DNA of 64,000 bases. Origin: Betaproteobacteria bacterium TMED82 (GTDB lineage: Bacteria > Pseudomonadota > Gammaproteobacteria > Burkholderiales > Burkholderiaceae_A). A program made the position numbers and the translations under genes. The first letter of the stretch is position 1. Every line of letters begins with the position of its first letter. Below the pieces are notes generated by a model, which was given only the letters and a program-made list of their open reading frames with translations, ran no database searches and was not told where the DNA came from. Below, piece by piece: positions 9,099 through 18,389 of the stretch. The stretch is taken from positions 403,441-467,440 of the forward strand of contig NHEJ01000007.1 in the NCBI GenBank assembly GCA_002170395.1, in the 5' to 3' direction.

Positions 9099-10016
9099 TT
9101 GATAGGCATTAATCGTGGAAGTAAATTGAAGGGCGTTAGCTTACTAAATCTATGTCTTTTTTTGGTCTTTTTAGTTTCGTGCTCGCCTTCTGAAGAGCTG
9201 CAGGAAGACGTTATTCCACTAGTATATGTAGAATTGGTTCAGCCCTGGGAATCTGAAAAAGTTCCGTACGAAAAGTTAAAAAACTATGTAGAGGACGAAA
9301 AATTTTCCAATATGCTTTTTGCAGATAATTCTGGTTGGATTCTAGATATTCTTGTAACAAAAACTAGTATGGTGAAAGGAGGTGAGGCTTTAGTAAGAAT
9401 AGATCCAAGGGACGTTCGGCTTTCAGATAGCGCAGCCAGATTTAAATTTGAAGCTGCCAGGGCTAGACTAGAATCGCAAGAGGCTGATTTTGTTCGCTTT
9501 ACAGAGTTAAAAAGAAAAAATTTTATTTCTGAGGCAGATTGGCAAAACAAGCGAGCGTTACTATTAAGTCAAAGAGCTGAATTTGAAGACTTGGCAGATA
9601 GACTTGGCGTGATTTCAGTCCGGGCTTTTTCAAGCGGTCGGGTGAAGAACATTTTTGTCGAGGTCGGCGAATATGTTGTTGTTGGGCAAAAAATAATTAC
9701 GCTGGTGGGAAAAAAAGGTGCTGTAGATAAAAACGCAGAGGTGTTTAGCCTTACGAAAAAGTCTCAATCGAGTGGGGTTAAGGTACCTTTAAGCGCCCTC
9801 ATAGAAGGTAATAAAGTAATGGTCTTGATTACTGAAAAATCTGAAGCAAACATTCGAAATAAAGGTCTGGGAATTACTAGTATAAGAAATGTAAGTTTAG
9901 GGCAACGAAATGAGAAAAGTGTTCAAATTCTGGAAGGTGTTGAACTGGGAGAATTGGTGGTCGCCGTAGGTGCACACCTCTTAAGTGATGATCAAAAAGT
10001 ACGGTTTTTCCGTTGA
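9099..10016 (+). CDS. RND efflux periplasmic adaptor lipoprotein (membrane fusion protein)
   Basis: This adaptor links an RND pump to an outer-membrane channel. The protein has a lipoprotein signal with lipobox LVSC (about residues 25-28), an alpha-helical hairpin (about 120-165) and biotinyl-lipoyl-like halves (SGWILDILV and FSSGRVKNIFVEVGEYV). It is shorter than AcrA (305 against about 390 residues). The longest frame starts at a TTG at 9099. A TTG at 9126, preceded by GGAAG, gives a more usual signal peptide and is an equally good start. Its stop overlaps the start of the RND gene by four bases. Confidence 0.85.
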   Translation: MIGINRGSKLKGVSLLNLCLFLVFLVSCSPSEELQEDVIPLVYVELVQPWESEKVPYEKLKNYVEDEKFSNMLFADNSGWILDILVTKTSMVKGGEALVRIDPRDVRLSDSAARFKFEAARARLESQEADFVRFTELKRKNFISEADWQNKRALLLSQRAEFEDLADRLGVISVRAFSSGRVKNIFVEVGEYVVVGQKIITLVGKKGAVDKNAEVFSLTKKSQSSGVKVPLSALIEGNKVMVLITEKSEANIRNKGLGITSIRNVSLGQRNEKSVQILEGVELGELVVAVGAHLLSDDQKVRFFR

Positions 10017-13000
10017 AAGAAAAATTTGATCTCTCGACCTGGTCTTTATTGAATATCTCTTTAGTCAAGTGGTTTGCCTTTGTGTTTTTTTTCTTTGGCG
10101 CAATATCTTTTTTTGAACTTGGGCAAGACGAAGATCCTCCATTTGCTTTCAGAGCAATGGTTATACAGGTAAAGTGGCCAGGTGCGACTCCTACCCAAAT
10201 GGCTGAACAGGTATCAAGTCGAATAGAAGCTGCTCTGGAGACAATTACAAGTCGGGAAAAAATAATCAGTTTTTCAAGATCAGAGGAGACAAATATAATC
10301 TTCCAAATACGAGGAGATATTCCTGCCGTAGAGGTACCCCTTATTTGGCTAGAGGTCAGAAAAAAAGTAGGGGATATTAAAAGAAATTTACCGAATGACG
10401 TTTCTTCAATTTTTTTTGACGATGATTTTGGTGATACCTTTGGTTTTATATTTGCGCTAGAAACTTCTCTCTATTCCTTTAAGCAGATTGATGACGCTGT
10501 AATACTTTTGAGATCTAAATTACTTGATATCGAAGACGTTGGTAAAGTTAAAATTTATGGACAACAGCAAGATGTTGTTTACATTGAAGTTTCCAGAAGA
10601 AATCTCGCGAAATATAACCTGAGTCTCAAAAATATAAAGGAGCAAATATATCGAGAAAACTCTGTATTTAAGTCAGGAGAAGTCAGTCAGGCAGAATATT
10701 TGCTCCCCATCAGAATAGATAATGAATTTAAATCAATTCAAGATATCCGAGATGTCAGAATCAGAACCAAAGAAGGAGTAATTAATTTGGGTGAAATTTC
10801 CTCAATTTCTGACACCACACCCAAACCATATTTTCAAAAAGTAAGATTCAATGGAGAGGAAATAATTGCAGTGGGGGTATCCATGACGAAAGGGGGTGAT
10901 GTAGTTGAACTTGGTGACCGTCTAGATAAGTTTATAAAAAGCAGTAATAAAATTTTGCCGATTGGAATGAAATTTTCAAAAATACAGGATCAGTCTCGAG
11001 TTGTTTCCGCAACAATTGGAGAGTTTATGAAGGTTTTTGCAGAGGCAGTCATTGTAGTGCTAAGCGTCAGCCTAATTATTCTGGGAGTGAGCAGAAGCAA
11101 AAAAAAATATAGATTTCACTTTTCGCCAGGGCTGATTGTATCCGTCAGTGTGCCGCTCGTTATGGCAATGACTTTTTTGATTATGAATTTACTTGGTATT
11201 GGATTGAACAAAATTACATTGGGTGCTTTGATCATAGCGCTAGGTTTGTTAGTGGATGACGCAATAATTGTTGTAGAGATGATTTTTAGAAAATTAGATG
11301 AGGGAAATACTATTCCACAGGCTATATCCACCTGTTATAAATTAACTGCTAACCCAATGTTGATTGGTACCATCATCACGGCAGTAGGATTTCTTCCGAT
11401 TGCACTTGCGAAATCAAGTGTTGGGGAATACACCTTCGGAATATTTGCAGTGACTTCCATAGCGTTAATTTGTTCATGGCTTGTGGCTGTGATATTTATA
11501 CCAGTTTTCAGTTATTGGGTTCTACAGCGCATTAAATTCGAAAATAAGAGTACAGATACAAAAGAGACTAAAAGTTTTAAAATATTCTTGGGTACTTGTT
11601 TAGATTGGAAATTCTCAACCATAATTATATGTCTTTCGGTAATAAGCTTAGGTTTTTATTTTATGAGTAAAACTGAGAGACAGTTTTTTCCTAATTCAGC
11701 AAGATCCGAGGTTCTCGTTGATGTGTACTTGGTTGAGGGCTCATCTCCAGAATTAACTGAGGCAGAGGCATTGAAGATTGAGAAAATCGTATCTCAAATT
11801 GAAGGTGTAGAGAGTGTTACAACATTTCTTGGTTCCGGAGCTCCAAGATTTTTTCTCCCCATGGAAGTTGTTTTCGCTGAGTCTAGAGTAGCTCAGATAA
11901 TTGTCAAGCCAAGTAGCAGAGGCATTAGAAATTCTGTAAAGACAGAAATAGAAAAACAGTTATCAAAATCTTTTCTTAGAGCACGGTTAAGGGTGAAGGT
12001 ATTACCGAACGGTCCGCCAGTGAATTACCCAGTTGTATTCAGACTACTTAGCACAGATAAAAATGAACTTTTTGAACCCGCAGCGAAGATCTCTCAGTTA
12101 ATGCGTAATAATATTAACTTACAAGGAGTTCACACAAATTGGAATGAAATGAAGCCTTTCATTGAAGTTAAAATTGACAAGGTCAGAGCAAAAGATCTAG
12201 GTGTGAACATAGCTAGCATATCTGACGCTTTAAAGCTACGGTCGCGTGGAGTGACATTGGGATACTTTAGGGATAGTTTGCGAAGTATTCCTATAGTATT
12301 TAGGCTCACCGAGGAGGGGAGAGACGAGTTGTCAGATCTCAGAGGAATCTTAGTAGAATCCAATAGGGGTGAAGTAATACCGATAGAGAAACTAGTAACT
12401 TTCGATGTGATGTGGGAGCCTTCCGTAGTACACCGATATAACGGCGGATTTATGATCAGTGTACAGGGGGATGTTAAGGGAAATCTGCAAAGTTCAACAA
12501 TTACCAATCAAATTCTGACGCAAATAAATGAAGACGAAAAGATTTTGCCCGAAAGCATTAAACTGGAAGTAGGGGGTGTTTCTGAAGAAAGCTTAAAAGG
12601 ACAGTACTCTATTTTTAAGGGGTTTCCGCTTATGTTATTTATAATATTTACATTATTAATTATCCAGCTCTCCAGTGTAAAAAAAAGCATTTTGGTTTTT
12701 CTAACTGCTCCCTTAGGAATTGCAGGAGCTGGATTTGGCCTTTTTTTGGCCAACCAGCCACTTGGGTTTGTTGCTATGCTGGGGGTGATCGCTTTAATGG
12801 GAATGGTGATTCGAAACTCCTTAATTTTAGTAGATCAAATTGTTAGAGAAGAAAGCTGCGGGAAGTCCACACGTGATGCAATTATTGCTGGCACTGCGAG
12901 CAGATTTCGACCTATTTTTTTAACTGCTATCACGGCGGTTCTCGCAATGATTCCATTAACGCAAAGTATTTTTTGGGGTCCCATGGCGTACTGTATTATG

Positions 13001-13099
13001 GGCGGGTTAATACTTGCAACAGTGCTCACACTAATCTTGCTACCGTTATTTTACTTTGCCTTATTCAATGAAAAGAAATTGCGAACATTGAATCTTTAA
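10013..13099 (+). CDS. RND multidrug-type efflux permease (HAE1/AcrB superfamily)
   Basis: This 1028-residue inner-membrane transporter has the usual RND plan of two repeats, each with one helix, a large periplasmic domain and five helices. The TM4 proton-relay pair is visible in LGLLVDDAIIVVEMI (about residues 411-425). The N-terminal region around GQDEDPPFAFRAMVIQVKWPG resembles the HAE1 pumps with a conserved EDP segment. The start is TTG at 10013, overlapping the adaptor stop. No outer-membrane factor gene follows, so a channel encoded elsewhere is probably shared. The substrate cannot be deduced. Confidence 0.9.
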   Translation: MKEKFDLSTWSLLNISLVKWFAFVFFFFGAISFFELGQDEDPPFAFRAMVIQVKWPGATPTQMAEQVSSRIEAALETITSREKIISFSRSEETNIIFQIRGDIPAVEVPLIWLEVRKKVGDIKRNLPNDVSSIFFDDDFGDTFGFIFALETSLYSFKQIDDAVILLRSKLLDIEDVGKVKIYGQQQDVVYIEVSRRNLAKYNLSLKNIKEQIYRENSVFKSGEVSQAEYLLPIRIDNEFKSIQDIRDVRIRTKEGVINLGEISSISDTTPKPYFQKVRFNGEEIIAVGVSMTKGGDVVELGDRLDKFIKSSNKILPIGMKFSKIQDQSRVVSATIGEFMKVFAEAVIVVLSVSLIILGVSRSKKKYRFHFSPGLIVSVSVPLVMAMTFLIMNLLGIGLNKITLGALIIALGLLVDDAIIVVEMIFRKLDEGNTIPQAISTCYKLTANPMLIGTIITAVGFLPIALAKSSVGEYTFGIFAVTSIALICSWLVAVIFIPVFSYWVLQRIKFENKSTDTKETKSFKIFLGTCLDWKFSTIIICLSVISLGFYFMSKTERQFFPNSARSEVLVDVYLVEGSSPELTEAEALKIEKIVSQIEGVESVTTFLGSGAPRFFLPMEVVFAESRVAQIIVKPSSRGIRNSVKTEIEKQLSKSFLRARLRVKVLPNGPPVNYPVVFRLLSTDKNELFEPAAKISQLMRNNINLQGVHTNWNEMKPFIEVKIDKVRAKDLGVNIASISDALKLRSRGVTLGYFRDSLRSIPIVFRLTEEGRDELSDLRGILVESNRGEVIPIEKLVTFDVMWEPSVVHRYNGGFMISVQGDVKGNLQSSTITNQILTQINEDEKILPESIKLEVGGVSEESLKGQYSIFKGFPLMLFIIFTLLIIQLSSVKKSILVFLTAPLGIAGAGFGLFLANQPLGFVAMLGVIALMGMVIRNSLILVDQIVREESCGKSTRDAIIAGTASRFRPIFLTAITAVLAMIPLTQSIFWGPMAYCIMGGLILATVLTLILLPLFYFALFNEKKLRTLNL

Positions 13100-13216
13100 A
13101 ACAGCCCAAATAATATATCCCGAATTACTCGGTCTCGGGGTAACATATGTACTGTAATGATAGTAAAGATTACAACGATTTTTGTCTTAGGAAAGCCAAT
13201 TCTGTAAGGATGAGTA

Positions 13217-14389
13217 ATGAAAAAGCACAAAGAGGTTTTGGAGAGACCGAAGAACAGGAGGAAGTCTTCAGTCAGAGAGGTCAGGAGAAGTTTTTTTACA
13301 AAGATAGCTGCTACTTCAGCCATAGCTCCGATCGTCGGGGCGCCAATGATTGCAGTTGCCAAATCACCTATAGTTTTTAAAATGCAAGGGGCTTGGGGTG
13401 GTAATGACATAATGAACGAATTTGCCCAAGAGTATGTTGATAGAGTTAATCAAATGGCAGAAGGTAGATTGAGAATTGATTATCTTTATGGTGGAGCAGT
13501 GGTGAAACCTTTTGAAATTACTGACGCTGTTAGTAAGGGAGTACTAGATGCCGGTCATCAAGTCCCTGTTTATTGGTATGGGAAGTCTAAGATAGCATCA
13601 TTGTTTGGATCGGGACCAATAAATGGAGCTAACTCTAACCAGATGTTAGGTTGGATTTATAGAGGAGGAGGTTATGAACTCTATGAAAAGTTACAGAAAA
13701 AACTGAAACTTAACGTCAAAGGATTTTTTACGTTTCCAATGCCAACCCAGCCCTTGGGTTGGTTTAAATCAAGACCTCCTAAAAGTAAGAGTGAGCTGAA
13801 AGGAATTAAGTACAGAACCGTCGGACTTGCTACTGATTTGATGCAAGAACTGGGCATGAAGGTGACTCAATTACCAGGAGGTGAAGTAGTACCAGCTATG
13901 GAAAGAGGCGTGATAGATGCCTTTGAGTTTAATAATCCAACTTCCGATCGTCGGTTAGGAGCCCAGGATGTTTGCAAGCATTACTCATTAGGGTCTTTCC
14001 ACCAAGCCATGGAATCCTTTGAAATTTTGTTTAACCGAACAAAGTATGAGAACTTGCCGAAGGATTTGCAGGCAATTTTGAAATACAGTTCTGAAGCTGC
14101 TTCCTCTTCAAACAGTTGGACTGCCCAAAAAAATTACTCAGAAGACTTAAAAAATTTAATCGTGAAAGATAAGGTTAGGGTAAGTAGAACGTCCCAGGAG
14201 GTTTTTAAAGCTCAATTAGATGCATGGGACGTAGTTGCTGACCGCTTAGGTAAGGAAGACCCATTTTTTAAAGAAGTTAATGATTCAGCAAAAGCTTGGG
14301 CGAAAAAGGTTGCATATTATGGTTTTTTGAATGAAGCAGATTTCAAGATGGGATATGAGCACACCTTTAAAGTAAAATTACCTCGCTAA
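13217..14389 (+). CDS. dctP: TRAP transporter substrate-binding protein, DctP family
   Basis: This is the periplasmic binding protein of a tripartite ATP-independent importer, 390 residues long. The N-terminus has a twin-arginine-like signal (VRRSFFTKIAATSA, about residues 22-35), so export may be through Tat. The mature part opens with FKMQGAWGGNDIMNEFAQEY. The conserved segment PGGEVVPAMERGVIDAFEF (about 219-237) contains the usual ligand-contact and dimer-helix region. It belongs to the branch often annotated as mannitol/chloroaromatic or 2-oxo-acid binders. The ATG at 13217 is preceded by AAGGA at a proper distance. The Q and M subunit genes follow. Confidence 0.92.
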   Translation: MKKHKEVLERPKNRRKSSVREVRRSFFTKIAATSAIAPIVGAPMIAVAKSPIVFKMQGAWGGNDIMNEFAQEYVDRVNQMAEGRLRIDYLYGGAVVKPFEITDAVSKGVLDAGHQVPVYWYGKSKIASLFGSGPINGANSNQMLGWIYRGGGYELYEKLQKKLKLNVKGFFTFPMPTQPLGWFKSRPPKSKSELKGIKYRTVGLATDLMQELGMKVTQLPGGEVVPAMERGVIDAFEFNNPTSDRRLGAQDVCKHYSLGSFHQAMESFEILFNRTKYENLPKDLQAILKYSSEAASSSNSWTAQKNYSEDLKNLIVKDKVRVSRTSQEVFKAQLDAWDVVADRLGKEDPFFKEVNDSAKAWAKKVAYYGFLNEADFKMGYEHTFKVKLPR

Positions 14390-14411
14390 GTAATTGTATG
14401 GATCAAAGTTC

Positions 14412-14936
14412 ATGTCAAAGTTGAGGGTAATTGTTACTTGCATTGACTTAATTTCTGAGTCGGTGGGAAAATGCTTCTCATGGTGCATTGTCGTTCTCAT
14501 TATAGGGATTTGTTACGAAGTTTTAATGAGATATTCGTTTAATGACCCAACATCATGGGCGTATGACATGAGTTTTATTTTATACGGAGCCCTATTCATG
14601 ATGGCGGGTGCCTTTACCTTGTCAAAGGGTGGTCATGTCCGGGGAGATTTTCTTTACAGGAAGTGGAAAGCCAGTAATCAAGCGAAAGTTGATTTAGTCT
14701 TATATTTTTTGTTTTTTTTTCCAGGTATATTAGCAATGGTAATTGCTGGATTTGGTTATGGTTACTCATCTTTTTCGTTGGGGGAGGTGTCAGTTAATAG
14801 TCCAGTTGGCATACCAATTTGGCCTTTAAAATCGCTAATTTTCTTTTCTGGTTTTTTCCTTTTTCTGCAAGGAACAGGTGAGGTTTTAAGATGCGTAATT
14901 TGTATTAGTGAGGGCTCCTGGCCAGAAAGGAAATAA
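14412..14936 (+). CDS. dctQ: TRAP transporter small permease, DctQ family
   Basis: This 174-residue membrane protein has four predicted helices and the DctQ motif RYSFNDPTSWAYDMSFILYG (about residues 38-57), followed by GGHVRGDFLY. DctQ forms the transport complex with the large DctM subunit. The ATG at 14412 was chosen; a TTG at 14394 would add six residues without a better ribosome site. The gene lies 22 bases after dctP and 39 bases before dctM. Confidence 0.88.
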   Translation: MSKLRVIVTCIDLISESVGKCFSWCIVVLIIGICYEVLMRYSFNDPTSWAYDMSFILYGALFMMAGAFTLSKGGHVRGDFLYRKWKASNQAKVDLVLYFLFFFPGILAMVIAGFGYGYSSFSLGEVSVNSPVGIPIWPLKSLIFFSGFFLFLQGTGEVLRCVICISEGSWPERK

Positions 14937-14975
14937 ATGAAAAACAGCACGATTATATTTAATAAGTAGAATACA

Positions 14976-16388
14976 GTGAGTGATCCAGTTATAGCTTTAT
15001 TTATGTTGGCACTATTCATAGTGTTTATTTTTTTGGGTTTTCCCATTGCATTCACTTTGATGGCGGTTGGTATCTTTTTTGGTTTTTACGCTTATTTCGA
15101 TATTACAAAAAGTTTCTTAGAGAATAAGATCTTTTATTTGTTTGTTCAAAATACGTACAGTGTTATGAGTAATGATGTTCTTATTTCTGTGCCCTTATTT
15201 TTGTTTATGGGTTATATGATAGAGAGATCAAATATCTTAGACCGCCTATTTTTTAGCCTTCAGGTTGGCTTACGTGGATTACCAGGGTCCATGGCTTTAG
15301 CAGCTCTAATCACATGCACACTCTTTGCAACAGCAACTGGCATCGTTGGAGCAGTAGTCACGCTTATGGGGTTATTGGCCCTCCCCGCCATGCTCAAGGC
15401 AGGTTACGATCAAAAGCTAGCTTCAGGAGTAATAACCGCTGGAGGAACTCTGGGAATTCTTATTCCTCCCTCGATAATGCTTATTGTTTACGCAGCTACA
15501 GCAGGAATTTCAGTTGTTAAATTATATGCCGCAGCCATTGGACCTGGCGTATTATTAGCGGGGTTATATTTACTGTATGTTTTTGTAAGAGTATTTTTTA
15601 AACGTTCACTCGCTCCTAATTTAGATAACTTAGAGTCGTTTGGCTTGATAAAGTCAATATTTTTATTGGTTACTTCATTCGTACCTCTAGCAGTTTTAAT
15701 TTCTGCTGTGTTGGGTTCTATTCTTTTTGGTCTCGCTACACCTAGTGAAGCTGCTGCAATGGGAGCATTTGGCAGCATTTTTTTATCAGTTTTTTATGGA
15801 GCTTTTAGTTTCAAAAGATTAAAAGAATCGGTTTATCTAACGTCTCGGACGACGGCAATGGTATGCTTCCTTTTCGTTGGCTCTTGGACATTTTCTTCGG
15901 TATTCTCTTATTTAGGTGGGGAAGCGGTGATAAAAGAATTAATGTTAAGTATGAACCTATCGACTATTCAATTCTTAATACTTACCCAACTGATTATTTT
16001 TATTTTGGGTTGGCCATTAGAGTGGTCTGAGATAATCATAATTTTTGTTCCAATATTTTTACCGCTACTTAGTTTTTTTGATGTTGATCCTATTCTTTTC
16101 GGAATTTTAATAGCCATTAATCTCCAAACGTCATTTTTAACTCCTCCGATGGCAATGTCCGCTTACTATCTAAAGGGAGTGGCTCCAAAAGGTTTAGAGC
16201 TGATGACTATTTTTAAGGGTAGTTTCCCTTTTTTAGTTATGGTATTTATCAGTTTAATATGTGTTTATGCTGAGCCGAGAATCGTAACTTTCTTACCGGA
16301 ATATTTTTACTCCAATACTGCAGAGGCTTTAGAGCCGATTGATAATGAGCCTGGCCTAATTGACCCTAGTTTTTTTCTGAATGAATAA
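14976..16388 (+). CDS. dctM: TRAP transporter large permease, DctM family
   Basis: This 470-residue membrane protein starts at GTG and has about twelve hydrophobic segments. The DctM-type core includes SVPLFLFMGYMIERSNILDR (about residues 71-90), ASGVITAGGTLGILIPPSIM, and the C-terminal region INLQTSFLTPPMAMSAYYLKG. This subunit carries out sodium-coupled symport of the substrate delivered by DctP. The protein is longer than classical DctM (about 425 residues), in keeping with the larger subgroup that pairs with this type of DctP. The amidase-fold gene starts three bases after its stop. Confidence 0.92.
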   Translation: MSDPVIALFMLALFIVFIFLGFPIAFTLMAVGIFFGFYAYFDITKSFLENKIFYLFVQNTYSVMSNDVLISVPLFLFMGYMIERSNILDRLFFSLQVGLRGLPGSMALAALITCTLFATATGIVGAVVTLMGLLALPAMLKAGYDQKLASGVITAGGTLGILIPPSIMLIVYAATAGISVVKLYAAAIGPGVLLAGLYLLYVFVRVFFKRSLAPNLDNLESFGLIKSIFLLVTSFVPLAVLISAVLGSILFGLATPSEAAAMGAFGSIFLSVFYGAFSFKRLKESVYLTSRTTAMVCFLFVGSWTFSSVFSYLGGEAVIKELMLSMNLSTIQFLILTQLIIFILGWPLEWSEIIIIFVPIFLPLLSFFDVDPILFGILIAINLQTSFLTPPMAMSAYYLKGVAPKGLELMTIFKGSFPFLVMVFISLICVYAEPRIVTFLPEYFYSNTAEALEPIDNEPGLIDPSFFLNE

Positions 16389-16390
16389 TT

Positions 16391-17704
16391 ATGGAGAATG
16401 ACGAGTTTACCGCATTAAAAATTAGAGAGTTAATGATAAACGGAAATATTTCTGTGAATGATTTTTTTGACTCCTTGATTAATCGTTTAAGTAAGGTTAA
16501 TTCAATAAACCAATTATCTTGTTTGTTTGATAAAGAATACGTTTTGCGTCAGGTTAATAAGCTCAGTGAGCTTCGAAAAAGTGGTGTTCCAGGGGGCAGG
16601 TTGTTTGGAGTGCCTTTCGTAGTAAGTGGAGATGTTAAGACTGAATTACAAAATCATTTAGAAGTGGATATTCCGTGGAATATCGAAAGCTCATCGCAAG
16701 CGACTATTGTAAGACGGTTAATTATGGAAAATGCGATTCTACTTGGACAAAATTATCCTAGTGACTTTAAAAATCTTTTTTTAAACTCCGACATTAAAAA
16801 TCCCTACAATCCAAAATCAGTCATTGGCGGCGTATCTTCTTATGCAGCTTTTGTGGTGTGCTGTGGTCTTGTTCCTGTAAGTGTAACTAGTCAGTTTTGC
16901 GGCTGTGTTATATCAAATGCTTTAAATGTTGGGATTTATGGGTACAGGCCAACAAGAGAGTTTACTCCCCTCACTGGTATGAAAATATTTAGTCATACTT
17001 TAGACAAAATAGGATTATTAGGAAGAAATATTATTGACTTAGCTTCTCTCTCTGAAATTATTTTTGGAGATGATGGTAATGATATCGTGTCTAATGGTGT
17101 AAGCAGACAGCAAATTATCAACGTTTTAAACGAGGACAGATTTGGAAAGATAAAGCTTCTTTTATTTAAATCAAAAGTCATGCATGAACCGGACTCTGTG
17201 CACCGAGAAAATCTCAGACTGTTAAAGGAAAATATAGATTGTGAGATAGTTGAGATGGAGTTCGAGCACGCTTTCTCGGGGATTGCTGAAAGTTTTGACA
17301 ACATTTATTATTCAGAATTGGCAGCTAATTTTTCTCATTTTAGTGAGTCTGATGAAACTATTTTCAATAGTGCCTTAAAGAAAAAATTGACCTTAGGAAA
17401 AGCCACCTCTGCGTTCGATTACTTATCGTCATTTAAGTTAAGAGAGAAGTTTGATTCGTTTTTTAACGATATTTTTGAAGATTTTGATGGAATCCTAACT
17501 TTTGTAGAGCCGAATGGCAAGAGGGAAGCTAACGCTACAGTAGAAGATGAAGAAATTACAAAAATTTGGGATTTCTTTGGAATGCCTGCTTTGGGGATAC
17601 CTGTGTCCAATAGTAAATCACCAGTCCCTGAAGGTATTCAAATAGTTGGGAAAAAATTTAATGATGCGAAATTATTTAGGCTAGCAAAAGAGCTAACATT
17701 ATAA
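16391..17704 (+). CDS. Amidase-signature-family protein with replaced catalytic residues
   Basis: The 437-residue protein follows the amidase-signature fold from end to end: LFGVPFVV (about 71-78), NPYNPKSVIGG (137-147), GIYGYRPTRE (181-190), and a C-terminal MPALGIPVS segment. Aligned by eye to the family, the catalytic Lys position holds Ser79, the GGSSGGS loop reads GGVSSYA (146-152), and the nucleophile Ser position holds Cys172 with Gln168 in place of the usual Asp. It is therefore either a non-catalytic relative or a cysteine variant. The gene is three bases after dctM and looks co-transcribed with the TRAP genes, which suggests a role linked to the imported substrate. Confidence 0.75.
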   Translation: MENDEFTALKIRELMINGNISVNDFFDSLINRLSKVNSINQLSCLFDKEYVLRQVNKLSELRKSGVPGGRLFGVPFVVSGDVKTELQNHLEVDIPWNIESSSQATIVRRLIMENAILLGQNYPSDFKNLFLNSDIKNPYNPKSVIGGVSSYAAFVVCCGLVPVSVTSQFCGCVISNALNVGIYGYRPTREFTPLTGMKIFSHTLDKIGLLGRNIIDLASLSEIIFGDDGNDIVSNGVSRQQIINVLNEDRFGKIKLLLFKSKVMHEPDSVHRENLRLLKENIDCEIVEMEFEHAFSGIAESFDNIYYSELAANFSHFSESDETIFNSALKKKLTLGKATSAFDYLSSFKLREKFDSFFNDIFEDFDGILTFVEPNGKREANATVEDEEITKIWDFFGMPALGIPVSNSKSPVPEGIQIVGKKFNDAKLFRLAKELTL

Positions 17705-17723
17705 AAGAGCTAAGATTAGATAG

Positions 17724-17882
17724 ATGAAAAAACTTTTTAAACTTTTAGGTGTCGGCGTTTTCGTTAGCTTTTTAGCCGTTTATTTTGTTTTGGTTCCGAT
17801 TTTTGAACTGCGAATTTTACTTGGTGTTGGCATGCTGCTAGTAATCTTTGATTTATTCTTGTTTAGAGACAATGATTCTTAA
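17724..17882 (+). CDS. Small two-helix membrane peptide (52 residues)
   Basis: An ATG frame of 52 codons lies 19 bases after the amidase-like gene. The translation begins MKKLFKLLGVGVFVSFLAVY. It has two hydrophobic segments (about residues 7-25 and 30-47) separated by PIFELR and ends in an acidic tail (RDNDS). It is co-directional with the TRAP operon. The composition is that of a small inner-membrane protein. The family is not recognised, and conservation in relatives would be needed to prove it is translated. Confidence 0.5.
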   Translation: MKKLFKLLGVGVFVSFLAVYFVLVPIFELRILLGVGMLLVIFDLFLFRDNDS

Positions 17883-17900
17883 GGAATAGAGGGTCTCTTA

Positions 17901-18377
17901 TTACGAATTTTTATTATTCGGTTGAATGGTTTCGATTTTTTTTACTTTTTTGTGAGTTGGCATACCAAGTTCGTTTGGAGGCTTTGAAAAATCTTGCGAA
18001 TTCGGAGTTTCAGAATTTTTCAAAATCATTCTTCCATTTATATTTGAGCCTTGATGAACTTCTATTATTGAATATTTAACATCACCATTAATTTTTGCCC
18101 CTGATCTTACTTCCAGATGATCAGCCTCTATGTTTCCATGAATAGTTCCGAGCACGACGACACTGTGACAAAAGATATTTCCCTCGATCCTAGCTTTAGG
18201 ACCAACAATCAATACACCTGTTTTGGTATTTGGACCTTTGATGTTTCCATTTACAATTCCGTCCATTCGAGCGCTTTTATCAAAAAAGAAATTACCCTGA
18301 ATGTTCACCGAGGCATCCATTAGTGTTGCCAGTGTTTCAGTGGATATTGTCTTTTGTCTATTCTGGCCGAAAAACAT
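17901..18377 (-). CDS. Bactofilin (polymer-forming cytoskeletal protein)
   Basis: This 158-residue protein has a central bactofilin beta-helix made of short repeats rich in G-x-I/V turns, such as FDKSARMDGIVNGNIKG and GPKARIEGNIFCHSVVVLG (about residues 32-120). Flexible ends surround it. Bactofilins self-assemble into membrane-associated filaments involved in cell shape and peptidoglycan remodelling. It is the last gene of a three-gene set with a coiled-coil membrane protein and an M23 peptidase, a pairing seen in many bacteria and functionally consistent. Confidence 0.93.
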   Translation of the reverse strand: MFFGQNRQKTISTETLATLMDASVNIQGNFFFDKSARMDGIVNGNIKGPNTKTGVLIVGPKARIEGNIFCHSVVVLGTIHGNIEADHLEVRSGAKINGDVKYSIIEVHQGSNINGRMILKNSETPNSQDFSKPPNELGMPTHKKVKKIETIQPNNKNS

Positions 18378-18389
18378 TATATAACCCCC

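Noticed and set aside
17883-17945. Short hairpins (AGAG/CTCT and CGAAT/ATTCG) between the small peptide and bactofilin
   Set aside because: Arms are four to five bases without a following T run, so neither looks like a terminator.
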